Part shown: positions 19,538 to 31,689 of the stretch, piece by piece
How the letters are laid out: each line of letters begins with the position of its first letter
Numbering within the stretch: position 1 is the first letter of the stretch
Source: Rutstroemia sp. NJR-2017a BVV2
Taxonomy: Eukaryota > Ascomycota > Leotiomycetes > Helotiales > Rutstroemiaceae
Length of the DNA: 64,000 nt
Assembly: GCA_002946415.1 (NCBI GenBank)
Contig: NJPS01000008.1
Coordinates: forward strand, 124,001-188,000
Reading direction: 5' to 3'
Translations under genes and position numbers: made by a program
Notes under the pieces: generated by a model
What the model saw: only the letters and a program-made list of their open reading frames with translations
The model's database searches: none
What the model was told of the DNA's origin: nothing

Positions 19538-20721
19538 AAGATTCAGAACCCGAGCTAACTAGGAATAAAACCGGCAAGAATAAAGGCAAAGGCAAAGTAG
19601 TTGAGGAACCAGAAGCACCCGTCGCGAAGCGCCGAGGCAGGAAACCCAAGAACCAGGAAGCCCCTGCTGCAAAAATGGCAGAGAAGGAGGAGGTTAGCGA
19701 ACGACCCACCAAAAAGGCACGACGTTCTCTTGATGAGGCCCCAGCTCCAAAGCCTAGGGGCAGATCTGGAAGGCCTAGTAATGGTACTAAAACTGGATCA
19801 AGAACGAAGGCGAATCCGAAGGCGAATCCGAAGCCCAAAGCCAAAGCCCAATCGCGGATGGCACCCATATCAGAAGTTGACTCGCCCCAGGTTCAGCGTG
19901 GTCCGCCCATTCCTCGTAACAACGGCTTGTTTATCCTCCGCCGCGAGACACCCGCAACAGGCGCTGGATTTCAAAGAACAAGATCTGGCCGTAATTCTAT
20001 CAAGCCGCTCGCATTCTGGAAGAACGAGCGTGTCGAGTATGACGAGGATGAGACGGCGGCGGATGGTCGCACTAAGATTCTTTTGCCTAGTATTAAGGGG
20101 ATAGTGCGTGCCGAAGAAGTAGAGCGGACTAAGTCAACAAGATCGGGAGGACCGAAGCCCAAAGGCAAAACGAAGAAGAGACCTAGGGAGGAAGAAGAGG
20201 ATGATGACGAAGTTGAGGAATGGGAAACCGAACCCGGCCGCATTGAAGCCGAAGTACAGACCTGGGATCCTGAAGACCAAGTTGGCGAGCATGCGGATGA
20301 GAAGGTGGAAGAAATCGCTCTCTCTGCTGCGGCAATCAGAACTCGCGATATCCCAGGCGCGTCATTCAAGTTCGCTAAAACTCTTACATTACCGTTCTTC
20401 GGTTCCGGCATGGTTGATCTGGAACCGGGCGCTGTTAAGAAACCGAAAAACTCGAGGAAGATGCAAATGGTCTTTTTCGTCTTCTACGGCAGGGTTGAAG
20501 TTACGGTCAACGGCACTCCTTTCAGAATTGGAAAAGGCGGCATGTGGCAAGTCCCTCGAGGTAAGCATTGTCAAAGTACGCTCTCTGTAGTTGGAAAGAT
20601 ACTAATTTTAGCAGGAAATTTCTACAGTATCTCGAATGACTACGACAAACCAGCACGAATATTCTTCGCGCAAGGATGTGAATATCCCCAAGACGATGGT
20701 GCGCCGTCTGCCAGTCAATAA
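18566..20721 (+). CDS. mif2: Inner kinetochore protein CENP-C (Mif2)
   Basis: Exons 18566-18660, 18714-18898, 18956-20560 and 20615-20721 give 663 residues. CENP-C binds centromeric nucleosomes and recruits the outer kinetochore. The N-terminus (IFDLGVRGRKTGVTIPD) matches the fungal Mif2 N-terminal region. A long basic/acidic disordered part follows, with an uninterrupted Glu-Pro repeat near residues 260-290. The CENP-C motif occurs near residue 420 (RRETP...TRSGRNSIKPLAFWKNE). A C-terminal cupin dimerisation domain starts near 565 (GSGMVDLEPGAVKKP, MVFFVFYGRVEVTV, MWQVPRG, NFYSISND). The last intron (54 nt) has no in-frame stop, so unspliced RNA also reads through, but splicing restores the conserved VPRG-NFYSI junction. 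Confidence 0.92.
19455..19535 (+). repeat. GAGCCA hexanucleotide repeat encoding (Glu-Pro)n
   Basis: About thirteen uninterrupted copies of GAGCCA lie in frame within the CENP-C gene and encode Glu-Pro dipeptides. The copies are identical at DNA level, which indicates a young, slippage-prone microsatellite. The opposite strand reads Gly-Ser and is a shadow. Confidence 0.9.
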
Positions 20722-21335
20722 GCTTTCAGGTCGTACCTTGTTTATTTTGCGCTTTCAGTCTCGTCAGTCATTATTGCGTTTCAGTCACTTGCATCGGAAA
20801 AGTGGTGGAGGAGTTTTAGTTCTTCATAGCTTTGATGAAGGGCGTGAATAATGTCCTGTTTGAGTTCATCTTATGATACCATGCGTCTTACTTGCTGATG
20901 GAGGATGCGTCCATACGAGAGGCATATCTTCTTGAGATGGTATTAATCAAATCTTGCTCAATTTCACAAACATGTCTCTAGATGCTCTCCAATGTCTGTT
21001 GAAATGATGAGCGCATCGAACTCTTACTGTTGCATAATTATGTATGCAGATGTCGCACTGGGTGTTTTCTTGCATGTAGGACAAAAGATCGGTGAATTTA
21101 GCACTGTGGAATTAGACTAGGATTCCGGTATGAAGATAATCATGATAGTGCCTCTAGAGCTTTACGATGTGCAACCTCGAGATATAGTACTCGTACGTAC
21201 TTCGTACAATTTACCCCTGCTCTCGGGCTAACCACTCTACGCGAACTCGCGTCGCGAAACGCGTCTTCCCAAATCCAAAAATCAGTAGAGCAAACCAAGG
21301 AGCCATTTCCCACAACACAACTTACGCAATTCAAT
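20722..21335. other. Intergenic region, RNase H2A promoter
   Basis: A 614-bp spacer between + strand genes with no coding signal. The right end carries an ACGCGT box and an overlapping TCGCGAAA, listed separately. Confidence 0.5.
21252..21264. promoter_or_regulatory. MBF/SBF-like cell-cycle element
   Basis: TCGCGAAACGCGT combines a CGCGAAA core with an ACGCGT MluI box, about 72-84 bp before the RNase H2A start. Fungal G1/S genes are controlled through such boxes. The composite arrangement makes it more convincing than a lone hexamer. Confidence 0.4.
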
Positions 21336-22409
21336 ATGGCAGACTCACAAATGGACGAAGATATAAGTTTGGAGACTCCAGCATCCGACGTTTTCATAGC
21401 ACCTTCAATCAAACATTCTCTGCTTCTTTCCGGCACATCATATACACATTTCTCAGAAGTTCCACCCTCGCTGCTTTCAAAGCCCAGCACCGATAAATCG
21501 AACCCAGATGCAGCACCAACGCCAGGTCCTCCCTGCGCATTAGGCGTTGACGAAGCTGGGCGCGGTCCTGTTCTAGGTCCTATGGTTTACGGATTATTCT
21601 ACTTGCCATTACCGCTTTCTGATCCCCTTTTGCGAAAAACACACCATTTTGACGATAGTAAAGTTCTTACACCAACAGTGCGCTCCGAGTTGATGAAGAA
21701 GTTATGTACACCAGAGACAGATCTATACACACAATGTGGTTGGGCGGTGGATGTCATGTCTGCGAGGGATATTGGGGCGAATATGATGAAGCCGGCTGGA
21801 ACGTATAATCTAAACGCGCAAGCAATGGACGCGACGATTGCGTTGATCCAAGGAGTTTATGACAAGGGTGTTAATATCCAGGAGATCTATATTGATACAA
21901 TCGGTCCTCCTGCTACGTACCAGAAGAAATTGGAAAGAGTCTTCCCAACGGCTAAGATCACGGTTGCGAAGAAGGCGGATAGTCTGTATCCGTGTGTGAG
22001 TGCGGCTAGTGTATGTGCAAAGGTTACCAGAGATGCTGCGTTGGAGGCATTGTATGAAAGCTATGTTGCTCCTGAGGAACAAACAGATACCGAAATGACT
22101 GGCACGGAGGTGGAGGCAAAAGTCACAGAGGAGGGATGGGGCTCAGGATATCCTTCTGATGCACGAGCTGTCACTTGGCTGAAGCGCAATATGGATCCGG
22201 TCTTTGGTTGGGGAAGTGAATGCCGTTTTAGTTGGTCAACGACGAAGGATCTGTTGGAGTTGAAAAGCGTTGCTGCTAAGGTCGATTGGCCGATTGAGGA
22301 AGACGATGAGACAAGTAGGCTGACGGATTTCTTTTCTGCGGAGAAGGATAAGGATACGGATGAATTGGGGACGTGGTATGGAAGCACGGTGGGGACGGAG
22401 GTATTTTAG
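21336..22409 (+). CDS. rnh201: Ribonuclease H2 catalytic subunit A
   Basis: Single exon, 357 residues. RNase H2 removes ribonucleotides misincorporated into DNA and RNA in RNA-DNA hybrids. The catalytic subunit is shown by GVDEAGRGPVLGPMVYG near residue 70, with the first Asp-Glu pair and the GRG substrate-sensing motif. FDDSKVLTP, the IYIDTIGPP aspartate near 186, and KKADSLYPCVSAASVCAKVTRD with the last metal ligand follow. The N-terminal 60 residues are a poorly conserved leader. The C-terminus (GWGSGYPSDARAVTWL...FSWSTTKDLL) is typical of the eukaryotic type. Subunits B and C are not in the window. Confidence 0.94.
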   Translation: MADSQMDEDISLETPASDVFIAPSIKHSLLLSGTSYTHFSEVPPSLLSKPSTDKSNPDAAPTPGPPCALGVDEAGRGPVLGPMVYGLFYLPLPLSDPLLRKTHHFDDSKVLTPTVRSELMKKLCTPETDLYTQCGWAVDVMSARDIGANMMKPAGTYNLNAQAMDATIALIQGVYDKGVNIQEIYIDTIGPPATYQKKLERVFPTAKITVAKKADSLYPCVSAASVCAKVTRDAALEALYESYVAPEEQTDTEMTGTEVEAKVTEEGWGSGYPSDARAVTWLKRNMDPVFGWGSECRFSWSTTKDLLELKSVAAKVDWPIEEDDETSRLTDFFSAEKDKDTDELGTWYGSTVGTEVF

Positions 22410-23012
22410 GACTTCTCCTGGGTAGGAAGATAGGCGTTTTGGGCGAGTGTTGCTTGTGTCTGGTCGATTGTTTAGTCGGCGCAATGGGGAAGATTTTGAA
22501 AAACAGGTGCATGTTTAGACATCTTATGATGCTTCCGCACATGGAGTTCGTCTCAAGAACTCCCGCCTAAGGGAAGCTTTAATCAGAACCACACAAAACA
22601 AACCAGTAGTCATTAGTGAATAAAGTAGCTGGTCCCTCTCAGAACATAAATACGTCAGAGTTGGATTATGATTTTTAAAATGTGAAATTTGGAAAATATC
22701 GAGAACTCCTGGACCAATCAAAACATTCTATAGTATCAACAGTAAACATTGCCAGATCAGCTCCACAACTTTTAGCCTGCTGCACCAATCATCGTTCACA
22801 GATGTTGGAGAGAACTAACATTGTTAGCGCATAACCTTAATTTCTATCAACAGCTCCAAGAGTCGCGTATGCCAAAAAAAGTTACAAGCTGTTTCTACCT
22901 TCTACCTAAGCTTCGACCTCCTTCTTTCCTCCCGCCCTTCCTATTTCCTTCCATTATCGTCAGCAGGATCAGTTTCTGTCTACGGTAGTTTTTTCTTGAT
23001 CACTCTTTCACA
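22410..23012. other. Intergenic region
   Basis: 603 bp holding the RNase H2A 3' flank and the Nic96 promoter. A pyrimidine-rich stretch (about 22900-22960) precedes the Nic96 start; no gene is seen. Confidence 0.5.
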
Positions 23013-26000
23013 ATGTCTCTTTTCGGAGCCGCGCAACCACAACAACCGCAACAGAATAATAATGGGATACTGGGAGCCTCAACTGCACCGCAAAACCCGT
23101 CAGGATCAATGTTTGCGGCCACTTCACAAGCCCCGCTAGCACAGTCGCAACAACAGAATGGAACAAGCGGGGCATATTTCGATGCTATCTTGGAGAGGAG
23201 CCGTAAGAGAGCGCACGATGGGGACTCTTTGGGCCTACAGCTAGGGCTAGGAGATATTAGGCAGCGCATGAAAAAGCTCAATCCGGGAGCAGCAGATGCC
23301 AGCGTCGATGCTAAGGCGCATTATCTGCTGGCAGCGTCTGGCGTCGATCCTGGAGCCGCGATCCGCGACCTCAACTTCTTCAATACCAATGCAGGAAGAA
23401 TCGACAAAACTCAGCCTCAGGAACCAGTCGTGGATGCTGATGTGGAAGGATACCTTGCGCGACTCGAAACACAGACCACGATGAGCATGATCTCTGATGG
23501 ACTAGCACGATCGGTCCGTGACTTTGATGACTTTCTAGAGGAAAACGTTACAATGGAATGGAGCGCGCAACGCAGGAGGATATACGAACATTTTGGAATC
23601 AAGCCAAAACGAGAGCCGACGGCCGGCACTGCTGCGAGCTTCTCTGCTACCACTGTCGAGTCTAAGGGCGGCTTCGGCCGATCGAGACGTGGAAAAGGAC
23701 TTGCGCCAGGAGCATCTAGAGGGCCAGGAACGGCTCGAGCCAGTACTTTCGGAAAATCAAGCATGCAAAGATCCGTCATTGGCACTGCGGGGCCAGGAGG
23801 ATCTGGAAACCAAATCTTATTTGTTGACATGGAGAAGAAGACAGAGGCCAATGGCGTTTCTCCAGGACCAAGTGATCGATTCCTGCGAGAGAAACAAAGT
23901 CGATACATCGAGAAAGTGCAAGAATTCAACGAGGCGAGATTGCGCAAACTACATTACCCCATTGCCAATGAATTTTCATCGATCATCAACCAGGCTGGCG
24001 AGCAGCATGCGGCGGATGTTGTTAAAGCATATCAATGCTTGATGCAGATCGTTGGAGAAGATCCTGACCCCGAAAAGCTCCAACTTCCCAGTGCGGTCAA
24101 ACAACGACAATTCGCAAAAGCATACTTAGATGACAATCAGAATTCGCCCCAATCTGTGGACATGAAGAAGCGGATCCTCCGCGGCACATTAAGATATCTC
24201 GAAAAGGACTTTTTTGATACGGTAGAAAGCTTTGTTGCAAAGAACCCCAGGGAGGCACTCGTTGGTGGTAGACCTACTCCGTTGACCAAGATCAAGGGCT
24301 ATATTCGTCTCCGCTCAGCGCGAAAAGATCTTGTCCCTGACAACACTTCTCTGCAGATGATTGGCGATGATTACATCTGGGCTACAGTCTACTTTCTGTT
24401 GAGATCGGGTCACATCTCGGAAGCTAATGATTACGTCGCGGAAAATGCTACTGCTTTCCGCGCCATTGACCGCAATTTCCTACACTACATGGCTGATTAT
24501 GCCAGTAGCCCCGAACGAAAACTCCGCCGCGAATTGCAGGACCGAATCCACAGCGAATACAATCAGAGAAGTCGAATTGCGCCAGAAAACTCGATTGACC
24601 CCTTCAGGATGGCTTGCTACAAAGTCATTGGTCGCTGTGATTTAGGGAATCGCTCCTTAGACAACTTGAGCACGACAGTTCATGACTGGACATGGCTGCA
24701 ATTTGTCCTTGCACGTGAAATCAACCGTGTGGACGAAATTGCATCTGAGGTTTTCGGCCTTACTGAAGTTCAGAATACAATCTCTGAAATTGGAGTAAAG
24801 CACTTTTCTAAAGTCAACGAGGTGGGCAGCCCATTTAGTGTGTACTTCTTACTCTTGGTCTGTGGTGGCTTATTCGAGAATGCAATTGACTTGCTCTACC
24901 GCCATACCCCTACCGATGCGGTTCACTTCGGAATCGCGCTCGATTACTATGGTTTATTGCGCGTCTCAGATCCAGACGTTGCAGAAGGTGGCTTCCTGAC
25001 CTACACTACCAGGCAGAAGCCCCAAGTAGCATTTGGTCTCATGGTGGGATACCACACTGCGGACTTCAGAGCTGCAAATGTCGCTGCTGCGGTTGATTAT
25101 CTTACTTTGATCTGCCTAAACAGTGACCTTCCTGGCGATGCCGGGCGCAAGCAAGTTGCGTTGTGTCATGAGGCTCTTCGTGAGCTTATCCTGGAGAGCC
25201 GAGAATTCGCCCTACTACTTGGCGATATTCGACAAGACGGAATGCGTATACCAGGTATTATAGAAGAACGATTGTCACTGATCAATCTCGCCAACACCGA
25301 TAACTTCATGAAGATTGTGACAATCCAAGCAGGAAGTGTCGCAGACGATAATGGAAGGACAACCGACGCAGTTCTGCTTTATCATTTGGCCGAAGAGTAT
25401 GACAATGTTGTTGTCATTCTCAATCGTGCTCTCAGCGAAGCCATTGCTGTACCGATCGGTAGTGACCAAATGCGATTACAGCCCCTGAAGCCCAGGACAA
25501 CAGCAAATGGCTCTGCGAACGAGACGAATAACAGCCTAAGTCTCACCTCAGTCGACGATCCTGTAGAATTGGCTAGAACGATGATCAAAGTCTACTCCTC
25601 AAATCGTATGTATCTCGACAGAATTAAGGAGGCCAGTCGCACCGCTTGTGAAGCATTATTGAACATCACTCGAGCCAAGGTACTTGTGGAGAAAGGAGAA
25701 TGGAAAGCAGCATTAGCGGTACGTTTCTCCAGGTGCGTTTGGTACTGCGGCAATACTAATCATTCCTCTTCTAGGTTATCATAGAGCTTGACATTCTTCC
25801 ACTCAAGGATGAAGCCTTGGGAAACATCAATGAGATCCGAGCTTATGCCACTAAGTTCTCATCTCTGTCACAATATGTCGCAAACAGCGTACCGAATCTT
25901 TTGCTGTGGGCAATAACGTGCTGCAACAACGAAAGAAACAAACTCATGAATAGCCCTTATGGAGTTAATGCCGGGTCCAGACGACAGATCATGGACCGAT

Positions 26001-26101
26001 ACAAGACTCAGACTATGGACTTAACGACATACACTGGCCAGCTGAGATATCGGTTCCCGAGCAATTTACACGAAGCTCTAGCGAGAGCTCAATCGGAGTA
26101 A
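23013..26101 (+). CDS. nic96: Nuclear pore scaffold nucleoporin Nic96 (Nup93)
   Basis: Exons 23013-25718 and 25775-26101 give 1010 residues. Nic96 is a linker/scaffold nucleoporin of the inner ring that anchors the Nsp1-Nup49-Nup57 channel trimer. The protein starts with a short glutamine-rich MSLFGAAQPQQ segment, followed by a helix (YFDAILERSRKRA) that fits the trimer-binding region. It continues as a long alpha-helical Nic96 solenoid with recognisable stretches such as HYPIANEFSSIINQAGEQ, IWATVYFLLRSGHISEA and SPFSVYFLLLVCGGLFENAIDLLYR. The length agrees with fungal Nic96. The single 56-nt intron lies near the 3' end, and the second exon ends LHEALARAQSE. Confidence 0.93.
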
Positions 26102-27190
26102 TGGGTTGAGGAGTGAAAGGAGCATGCGGGAATCAAAATGTACATTAAGTTGGTGAAGCAAACTGTGGAGAGACCTAGAAGGAACATTTGATTTGTTTGG
26201 ATGGAAAGATGAGAGCGTGCTTGCTATGATTGTGATGGTTCCAATACCTTAATACCGGATGGGTCAATGAATAGACGATGAACGGATTGGATGGAAATAC
26301 GAATTTGGTATTAGTGTTGACTTGTCTGTTCCATCTAGCAATCGAAAGAGTGAGAGTGCGTCCTAAAAGGGAGGAGATTAGCCATCGAGATCTACACATC
26401 AAGCTTTCTATGATGGAGACATTCGTTTGCGTAAAACATATCGAGATGCACGCCAATGTAGATGGTCCCTAGTACTGAGTAGTTTGACCGTATTCTGCTT
26501 TAGTTGCAAGATGACATCGAGGATAAACCTTGTGCGGGTGTCGTGACCGGCTCCGCATGCTATTCTCGAGTACTGTATGACCAGTCACCTAACTCGGGGA
26601 TCCGGATACTCACAAAGAACAATCCATACTGTATTTGTAAGATACTCACAAAGAACAAATCCATACTGTATTTGCAAGGTTGTTCTGCACTCGTCACAGT
26701 TTGCTAGTCTTCTAGACGTTCTGGACAATAAACCTAGTGCTAGACGGAGGTCGAGCCTATAAAGGGTACGTACCGTAACCTTGCATGCCAAGCTTTTACC
26801 CTTACCTCTACGTTGATGAAATAGCCGGGGCGGCTTACAATACTAACGATCGATGAAATTCTTCACCGAACTCTTCCCTGCTGCTACTTTCCTTTCCCCT
26901 CTTTTCTATTGTATACCTCGAAGTACATGCTTGTACGACTCTACATGACTCGAGCTCCCTTCACTTTCTTCCGTATATGACCATTACACGACCATACCTG
27001 AAATGACCCCTCACTATCTGTGATAGAGCTCGCCTTGTCGATAAGATCGAAAGCGAAATCGAAATCGTAAATCTGCATCCGCACCTGTGGTCTACATCTG
27101 TTTTTGACCATTGGCCACTGCAATCGGGATTGTAATTAGCAGTCTCGGTGCATGCGAAACCGAGCGGCGCGGGTCCTCGCAGATTTCAGA
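26102..27190. other. Intergenic region, bZIP promoter
   Basis: About 1.1 kb without a supportable gene. It contains a 36-37-bp tandem duplication, listed separately. The right part is the probable promoter and leader of the bZIP gene. Confidence 0.5.
26605..26677. repeat. 36-37-bp tandem duplication
   Basis: Two head-to-tail copies start with GATACTCACAAAGAACA at 26605 and 26641. They differ by one inserted A and by T/C near the end. The duplication is non-coding and probably arose by replication slippage. Confidence 0.85.
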
Positions 27191-28853
27191 ATGGCACCTG
27201 ATGCAACAGTACAGGGATCAGAGGAGAGAAGCATGTCGAATGAAGGCGGGGAAGATGGCGCGAGTGCTGGCAGCAATGTGAGCGCAAGCGGAGAACAGCA
27301 GAACAAAAGAAGAAAGACTGGGAGCGCTTCGGGTGCGAGTGGCAGCGGAGGCACTGGTGTGAGCTCGAGAGGCGTTGCGAATCTAACTCCCGAGCAATTG
27401 GCGAAGAAGAGGGCAAATGATCGCGAAGCTCAGAGGTCAATCCGACAGCGGACGAAGAACCAGATCGAGAGCTACGAGAGAAAGATTCGGGAATTGACGT
27501 CGCAGCAGCCGTATCAAGAACTGCAACATGTTATGCGTCAGAAGGAAATGGTCGAGGCGGAGAATTTGGACATCAAGAAAAGGCTGTCACAGGTCATTTC
27601 TCTCATCCAGCCGATACTCGGTTCTCATGGTTAGTAACGGGGTTTGTGGCTCGGCAGAACCCATTATGAAGCTTTACTTATAGCTAATTGGCGTTCTAGG
27701 ATTTGAAGCTCCGACTCAATACTCCTCGCCTTCCACATATCCTCCCCCGAACCGACCAGGCTCTGCGAATCGCAACGTTTCTACTCCGAATAGCATAAAC
27801 TCGCCAGGAACTGTCATCGGCCCTTCATGGCCAACCTCAACTGCGCCAACTTTGGTAACTGCGGCACCTCTTACGCCATTCGGGCAGGACATGAGAAGCA
27901 TTGTGCATATCCAGCAAGCCCAACAGCTACTACAGCAACGACATGAAATGACACATAATTTAGATATGGGACCAGAGAGACTAGGATTGGATTTCTTACT
28001 AGAAGATGGGCAGAGAGTTAACAAGATACCGAATCCTCCTGGTAGTAGTGGAGGTGCTCAAGAGTCGCCGAATCTGCAGCAAATCCAGAAGCCCATGCAC
28101 CATCGGAGCAATTCCACCGCTAGTACCTCTACGAGCTTCAATACACCCAATTCCAGCTCGTCTGAAATGAATGGGCATTCCGCTCCAATCCGCAATAGTC
28201 CTCCGACCTGCCCTCTCGACTCTCTTCTCCTCGATTTCTTACATGAGCGCCAAGCCGCAGCTGCAAGCGGGTTATCCACCCCCAAATTAGTCGGGCCATG
28301 CTACCCATCCGTTTCCTCTCTCCTCAACCCTTCTCGTAGTGCCGGCTCGCACCCGGTCTCCAAAGTCTTCACCGACATTCTTGGCACATTTCCCGACCTC
28401 AGCACGCTTCCCGAAAAGGTCGCAGTTCTCTATATCATGTTTCTTCTCATGCGCTGGCAAATCCACCCGTCTCGAGAAAACTACGATAGACTACCCACTT
28501 GGATCACACCGCGACCATCTCAGCTTTTCACCCCACACCCGGCTTGGATCGATCATTTACCGTTTCCGAAAATGAGAGATGTGTTGGTGAGAGAGTATAA
28601 TCCGAGGGATTATCTGTTTGATAACTTCTTCATCCCGTTCACGAGTACACTGAGTCTGAACTGGCCGTACGAACCGACGGATACCTTGTTGAGTGCGGGT
28701 GCTGGGGGAGAAGACGGCGAATTGGTCATCAACCCCGTATTTGAGAGACATATGCGGAGGCTAGAAAACTGGAGTTTGGGCCCGGCGTTTGCGAGTGCGT
28801 TTCCGGGGTTGAAAGATACATATCGGTTAAAGACGGATGGTGATAGAAGGTAG
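27191..28853 (+). CDS. bZIP transcription factor with DUF3425-type C-terminus
   Basis: Exons 27191-27629 and 27700-28853 encode 530 residues. A basic region near residues 70-95 (KKRANDREAQRSIRQRTKNQ) is followed by a short leucine-zipper-like coiled coil. It uses the NDREAQRxIRxRTK signature of a large filamentous-fungal bZIP group whose C-terminal half is the DUF3425 region. Here that region runs from about residue 340 and includes HPVSKVFTDILGTFPDL, AVLYIMFLLMRWQI and RPSQLFTPHPAWIDHLPFPKMRD. Target genes are unknown. The ATG at 27191 has a better context than the in-frame ATG at 27152, which would add 13 residues. Confidence 0.85.
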
Positions 28854-29706
28854 TGACAGGCTCGCAGGAGAGAGAAAACACGGGCTCGGTTTAGAGAGCT
28901 AAGAGCATCCATCCATCTAATGGGTGGGCTCTGTATTATACATACATATAGAGAAAACGGGTAATATGACCCGTCGACGAGACTTTTGACGAAGAAAAAA
29001 AAAGGTGCTAGAAAGGGGTTATTGGTATATGCATGGATTGGACTGCGGATTGATTTTTTTTGGGTTGGTTGGATATACATGGGAAGAAAGGCAACAACAT
29101 ATTGGACGGTTGAAATACACGTCTGGGAATGGAATGCAATTGTACACGGAGTTTGCGAATGCTGGGCCGGGCTGGGCTTGTTGGGATATCTTTCCTTCAT
29201 GACCTTGACGTTAATGTCGGGATGGGAAGATGAGGGAGGGAGGGGAGTTTTTATGGAAACATGAGGAGGTGGGCGGCTTGTTGTTTAGCATCGGGTACTT
29301 CGGGATGTTTTATGAGAGGTGTGTAGAACTGAGAGATCTTGGCAAATCTCGGGTTCGAGGCAACATAGATGAGTGGGTGAGTGGTTGGTGGCTATACACA
29401 CTTAGTATATTATAATATGACAATAATCACAAACGGGTTTTGTTCTTTGCTACAACAATTGTGTATACGCTGTCAATGCCACCGTTTGATTAGTGAACAA
29501 GGGGTTGTATTAAGTTCTCAATAACTTGTTAATCCTCAAAGTTCAATACACATTCAACTGTTGAGATCCATTTCTAAAAACTACTCTAATCGAATCTTGT
29601 CGTCTTTACAGAAACTAGTTTTGTCCTAGACAATAACCGTGTCATAATGAATAATGTGAACCCCGCAGTATCTAACATCTACCTCCCAGATCTATCCTCT
29701 ACCCCT
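28854..29706. other. Convergent intergenic spacer
   Basis: 853 bp between the 3' ends of the bZIP gene (+) and the reductase gene (-). Open frames here have skewed composition and no family features. Nothing else is seen. Confidence 0.5.
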
Positions 29707-31008
29707 CTACTCCTTAATCTCCTTCAAACTCTTCACCAAATCCGTAATACTCTCCTCCAAACCTCTAAACTTAATCCCCAGAATCTCCACCGTCCTCTTA
29801 TTATCATACTTGTACAAGCCTCCTTCGGGGTAATCCCCCCCCTTGACCTCCTTCCCCGGCAGCTGGCTCTCCAGCTCCGGGAAGTTCTTCCGGATGATCT
29901 CGCAGATCTCCTTGTTGCTAAAGTACCCCGCGGTAATGAAAAAGCGCTTCCCCGCCGCCTCGGGCACTTCGATCGCTTTCACGTGCGCGAGCGCGAGGTC
30001 CCGGACATCGACCCAGATGAAGGTTCCAGTGTCTGGGATCTGGTCTTTGCATTTGCCGGTCATAAGATCGCGGACGCGCTGGTTGGAGGTGTTGAGTGCG
30101 GAGAGGGAGTTTAGGTAGTGCACGATGGGGCCGAGGACTAAGGGGGGGTTCATGGTGCTGAGAGTGAAGTTGGGGTGCTCCTTTTCGACGAATTCCCAGG
30201 CGGCTTTTTCGGCGAAGGTTTTGGAGGCGCGGTAGCCGAACGCGGGGTTGTCGTTCGCTTGGGAGAGGGTGATGGGGTTCCAGTCGGCTTCGCTGTAGGT
30301 GTGGGTGGGGTAGTTGCCTTTGGAGGCGTCGAGGATGGCGGCGAAGGAACTGGTTACCACGACGTGTTTTACGGAGGGGGCGTGGGCTTTGATGGCGCGG
30401 AGGATGCTGGTGGTGCCGATGATGGCGGGGTCGAGGAGATCTTTTTTGGTGTCGGTTACGTTGAAGTGGAACTGGGGTTTTGGTTAGCCCTGTTTCGTCT
30501 ACTTTTCTTTTCTATCTTAATTTGGCCTCCAGCATTCAGATACCTAGGGGCATTGAAGGATAGGAAGAAGGATAACAGAAATCACTCACAGGACTAGCAG
30601 TATGGATAACCGCCTCCAATTCACCCGACGTCTTGACACACTCATCGAAAGCACCTTCCTGGGCAATATCCTCTACGATTCGGAAATCGAGTTTAGAGGA
30701 GGGCACATTGGGATGAGCGGCTTTGATGGCATCGGCTTTCTGCTGAGAACGCACCGTGGTGATCACAGTGTGGCCATGCTCGAGGAGAATGTCAAGTACA
30801 TGGGCGGCGATGAAGCCAGATCCACCTTTGATGGCATGTTAGCTTGTGTATTTGGTAGTGGAATGGAGAGGCTTCAGGGTAAAAAGAAGCTGCAAAAGAG
30901 CTCGTGATGGTGTCAAGTGAGGTGCGGGGTAGTCGTGCAATGGTGGGGGAAGCAAGTGAAGGTGTGCGACGAGATAGTCGTATACGTACCGGTGAGGAGA
31001 ACATGCAT
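29707..31008 (-). CDS. NAD(P)-dependent ketoreductase, GRE2/dihydroflavonol-reductase-like SDR
   Basis: Minus-strand exons 31008-30990, 30825-30590 and 30471-29707 join to 339 residues. The 19-nt first exon encodes MHVLLT and half of the nucleotide-binding loop, which the splice completes as LLTGGSGFIAAH, the TGxxGxxA motif of extended short-chain dehydrogenases. Further features are VITTVRS, AVIHTASP, HVVVTSSFAA and the catalytic YRASK near residue 164. Relatives such as yeast Gre2 reduce methylglyoxal and other carbonyls with NADPH. The exact substrate cannot be read from sequence. The first intron (164 nt) is longer than most in the window and has a GCTAAC branch site. Confidence 0.88.
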
Positions 31009-31689
31009 CTTGAGTTGGAGTGTGTTTATTCTTGGTTTTCTTGTAACTTCTGCGTCTGATTTGGGCAGGATTGAAGTCTATTGTCAGAGGTTATAAATGG
31101 ATGAATCTGTGGAACTTTATATGTGGCGGAAGTCGAAGAATCGTGGGGTTGCGGAATGACGTTTATAGTCGATATTCCCGTAGACTCCACTGACAATGGG
31201 AGTAAGTACCTCAGAGTGGGGGGACCTTCCCTTACGGCGTTTAGTCTCGCTATTAACCGGACTTTATGCCATCAGGATGGGAATTGACTCATCCACGTGC
31301 ATTTAGATGATATGCCGACATTTGAGTTCTGAATAGCGACAAAAAACTACTTCGCCGATGTTCTTTGCGTGATGGCGTCTCCAGCTAACAATATTGTGCA
31401 TAACCGAAAAGTATGAGCCAACGGAGATAGGCAGTTAAATCCTTAATTTCAGGAACTCTAATGTTTAAAGCCCACTATTTGTACAGAACTTGTGTCTATT
31501 TGACTGGGAAAATGAACCAAAACATTGCAAGGAGATGTGGTATCTACAACGAAAGAGACTCCTGATGCGCGACGTTACCCCATATCCCTGACGCCAGCGC
31601 TCACATTTGAGGCATTATTAAGTAAACAAGGAAAATTTTATCTCATCCTGACTCCCAATCCTGACTCCCAATCCTGACTGAGCGCGCGT
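31009..31689. other. Intergenic region
   Basis: 681 bp between the promoter of the reductase and the 3' end of the exchanger gene. A 13-bp unit (ATCCTGACTCCCA) is repeated nearly three times at 31645-31680. No gene is seen. Confidence 0.5.

Noticed and set aside
19347..19868. Minus-strand open frame with a long Gly-Ser run
   Set aside because: It is the antisense reading of the GAGCCA repeat within CENP-C, whose conserved motifs are on the + strand.
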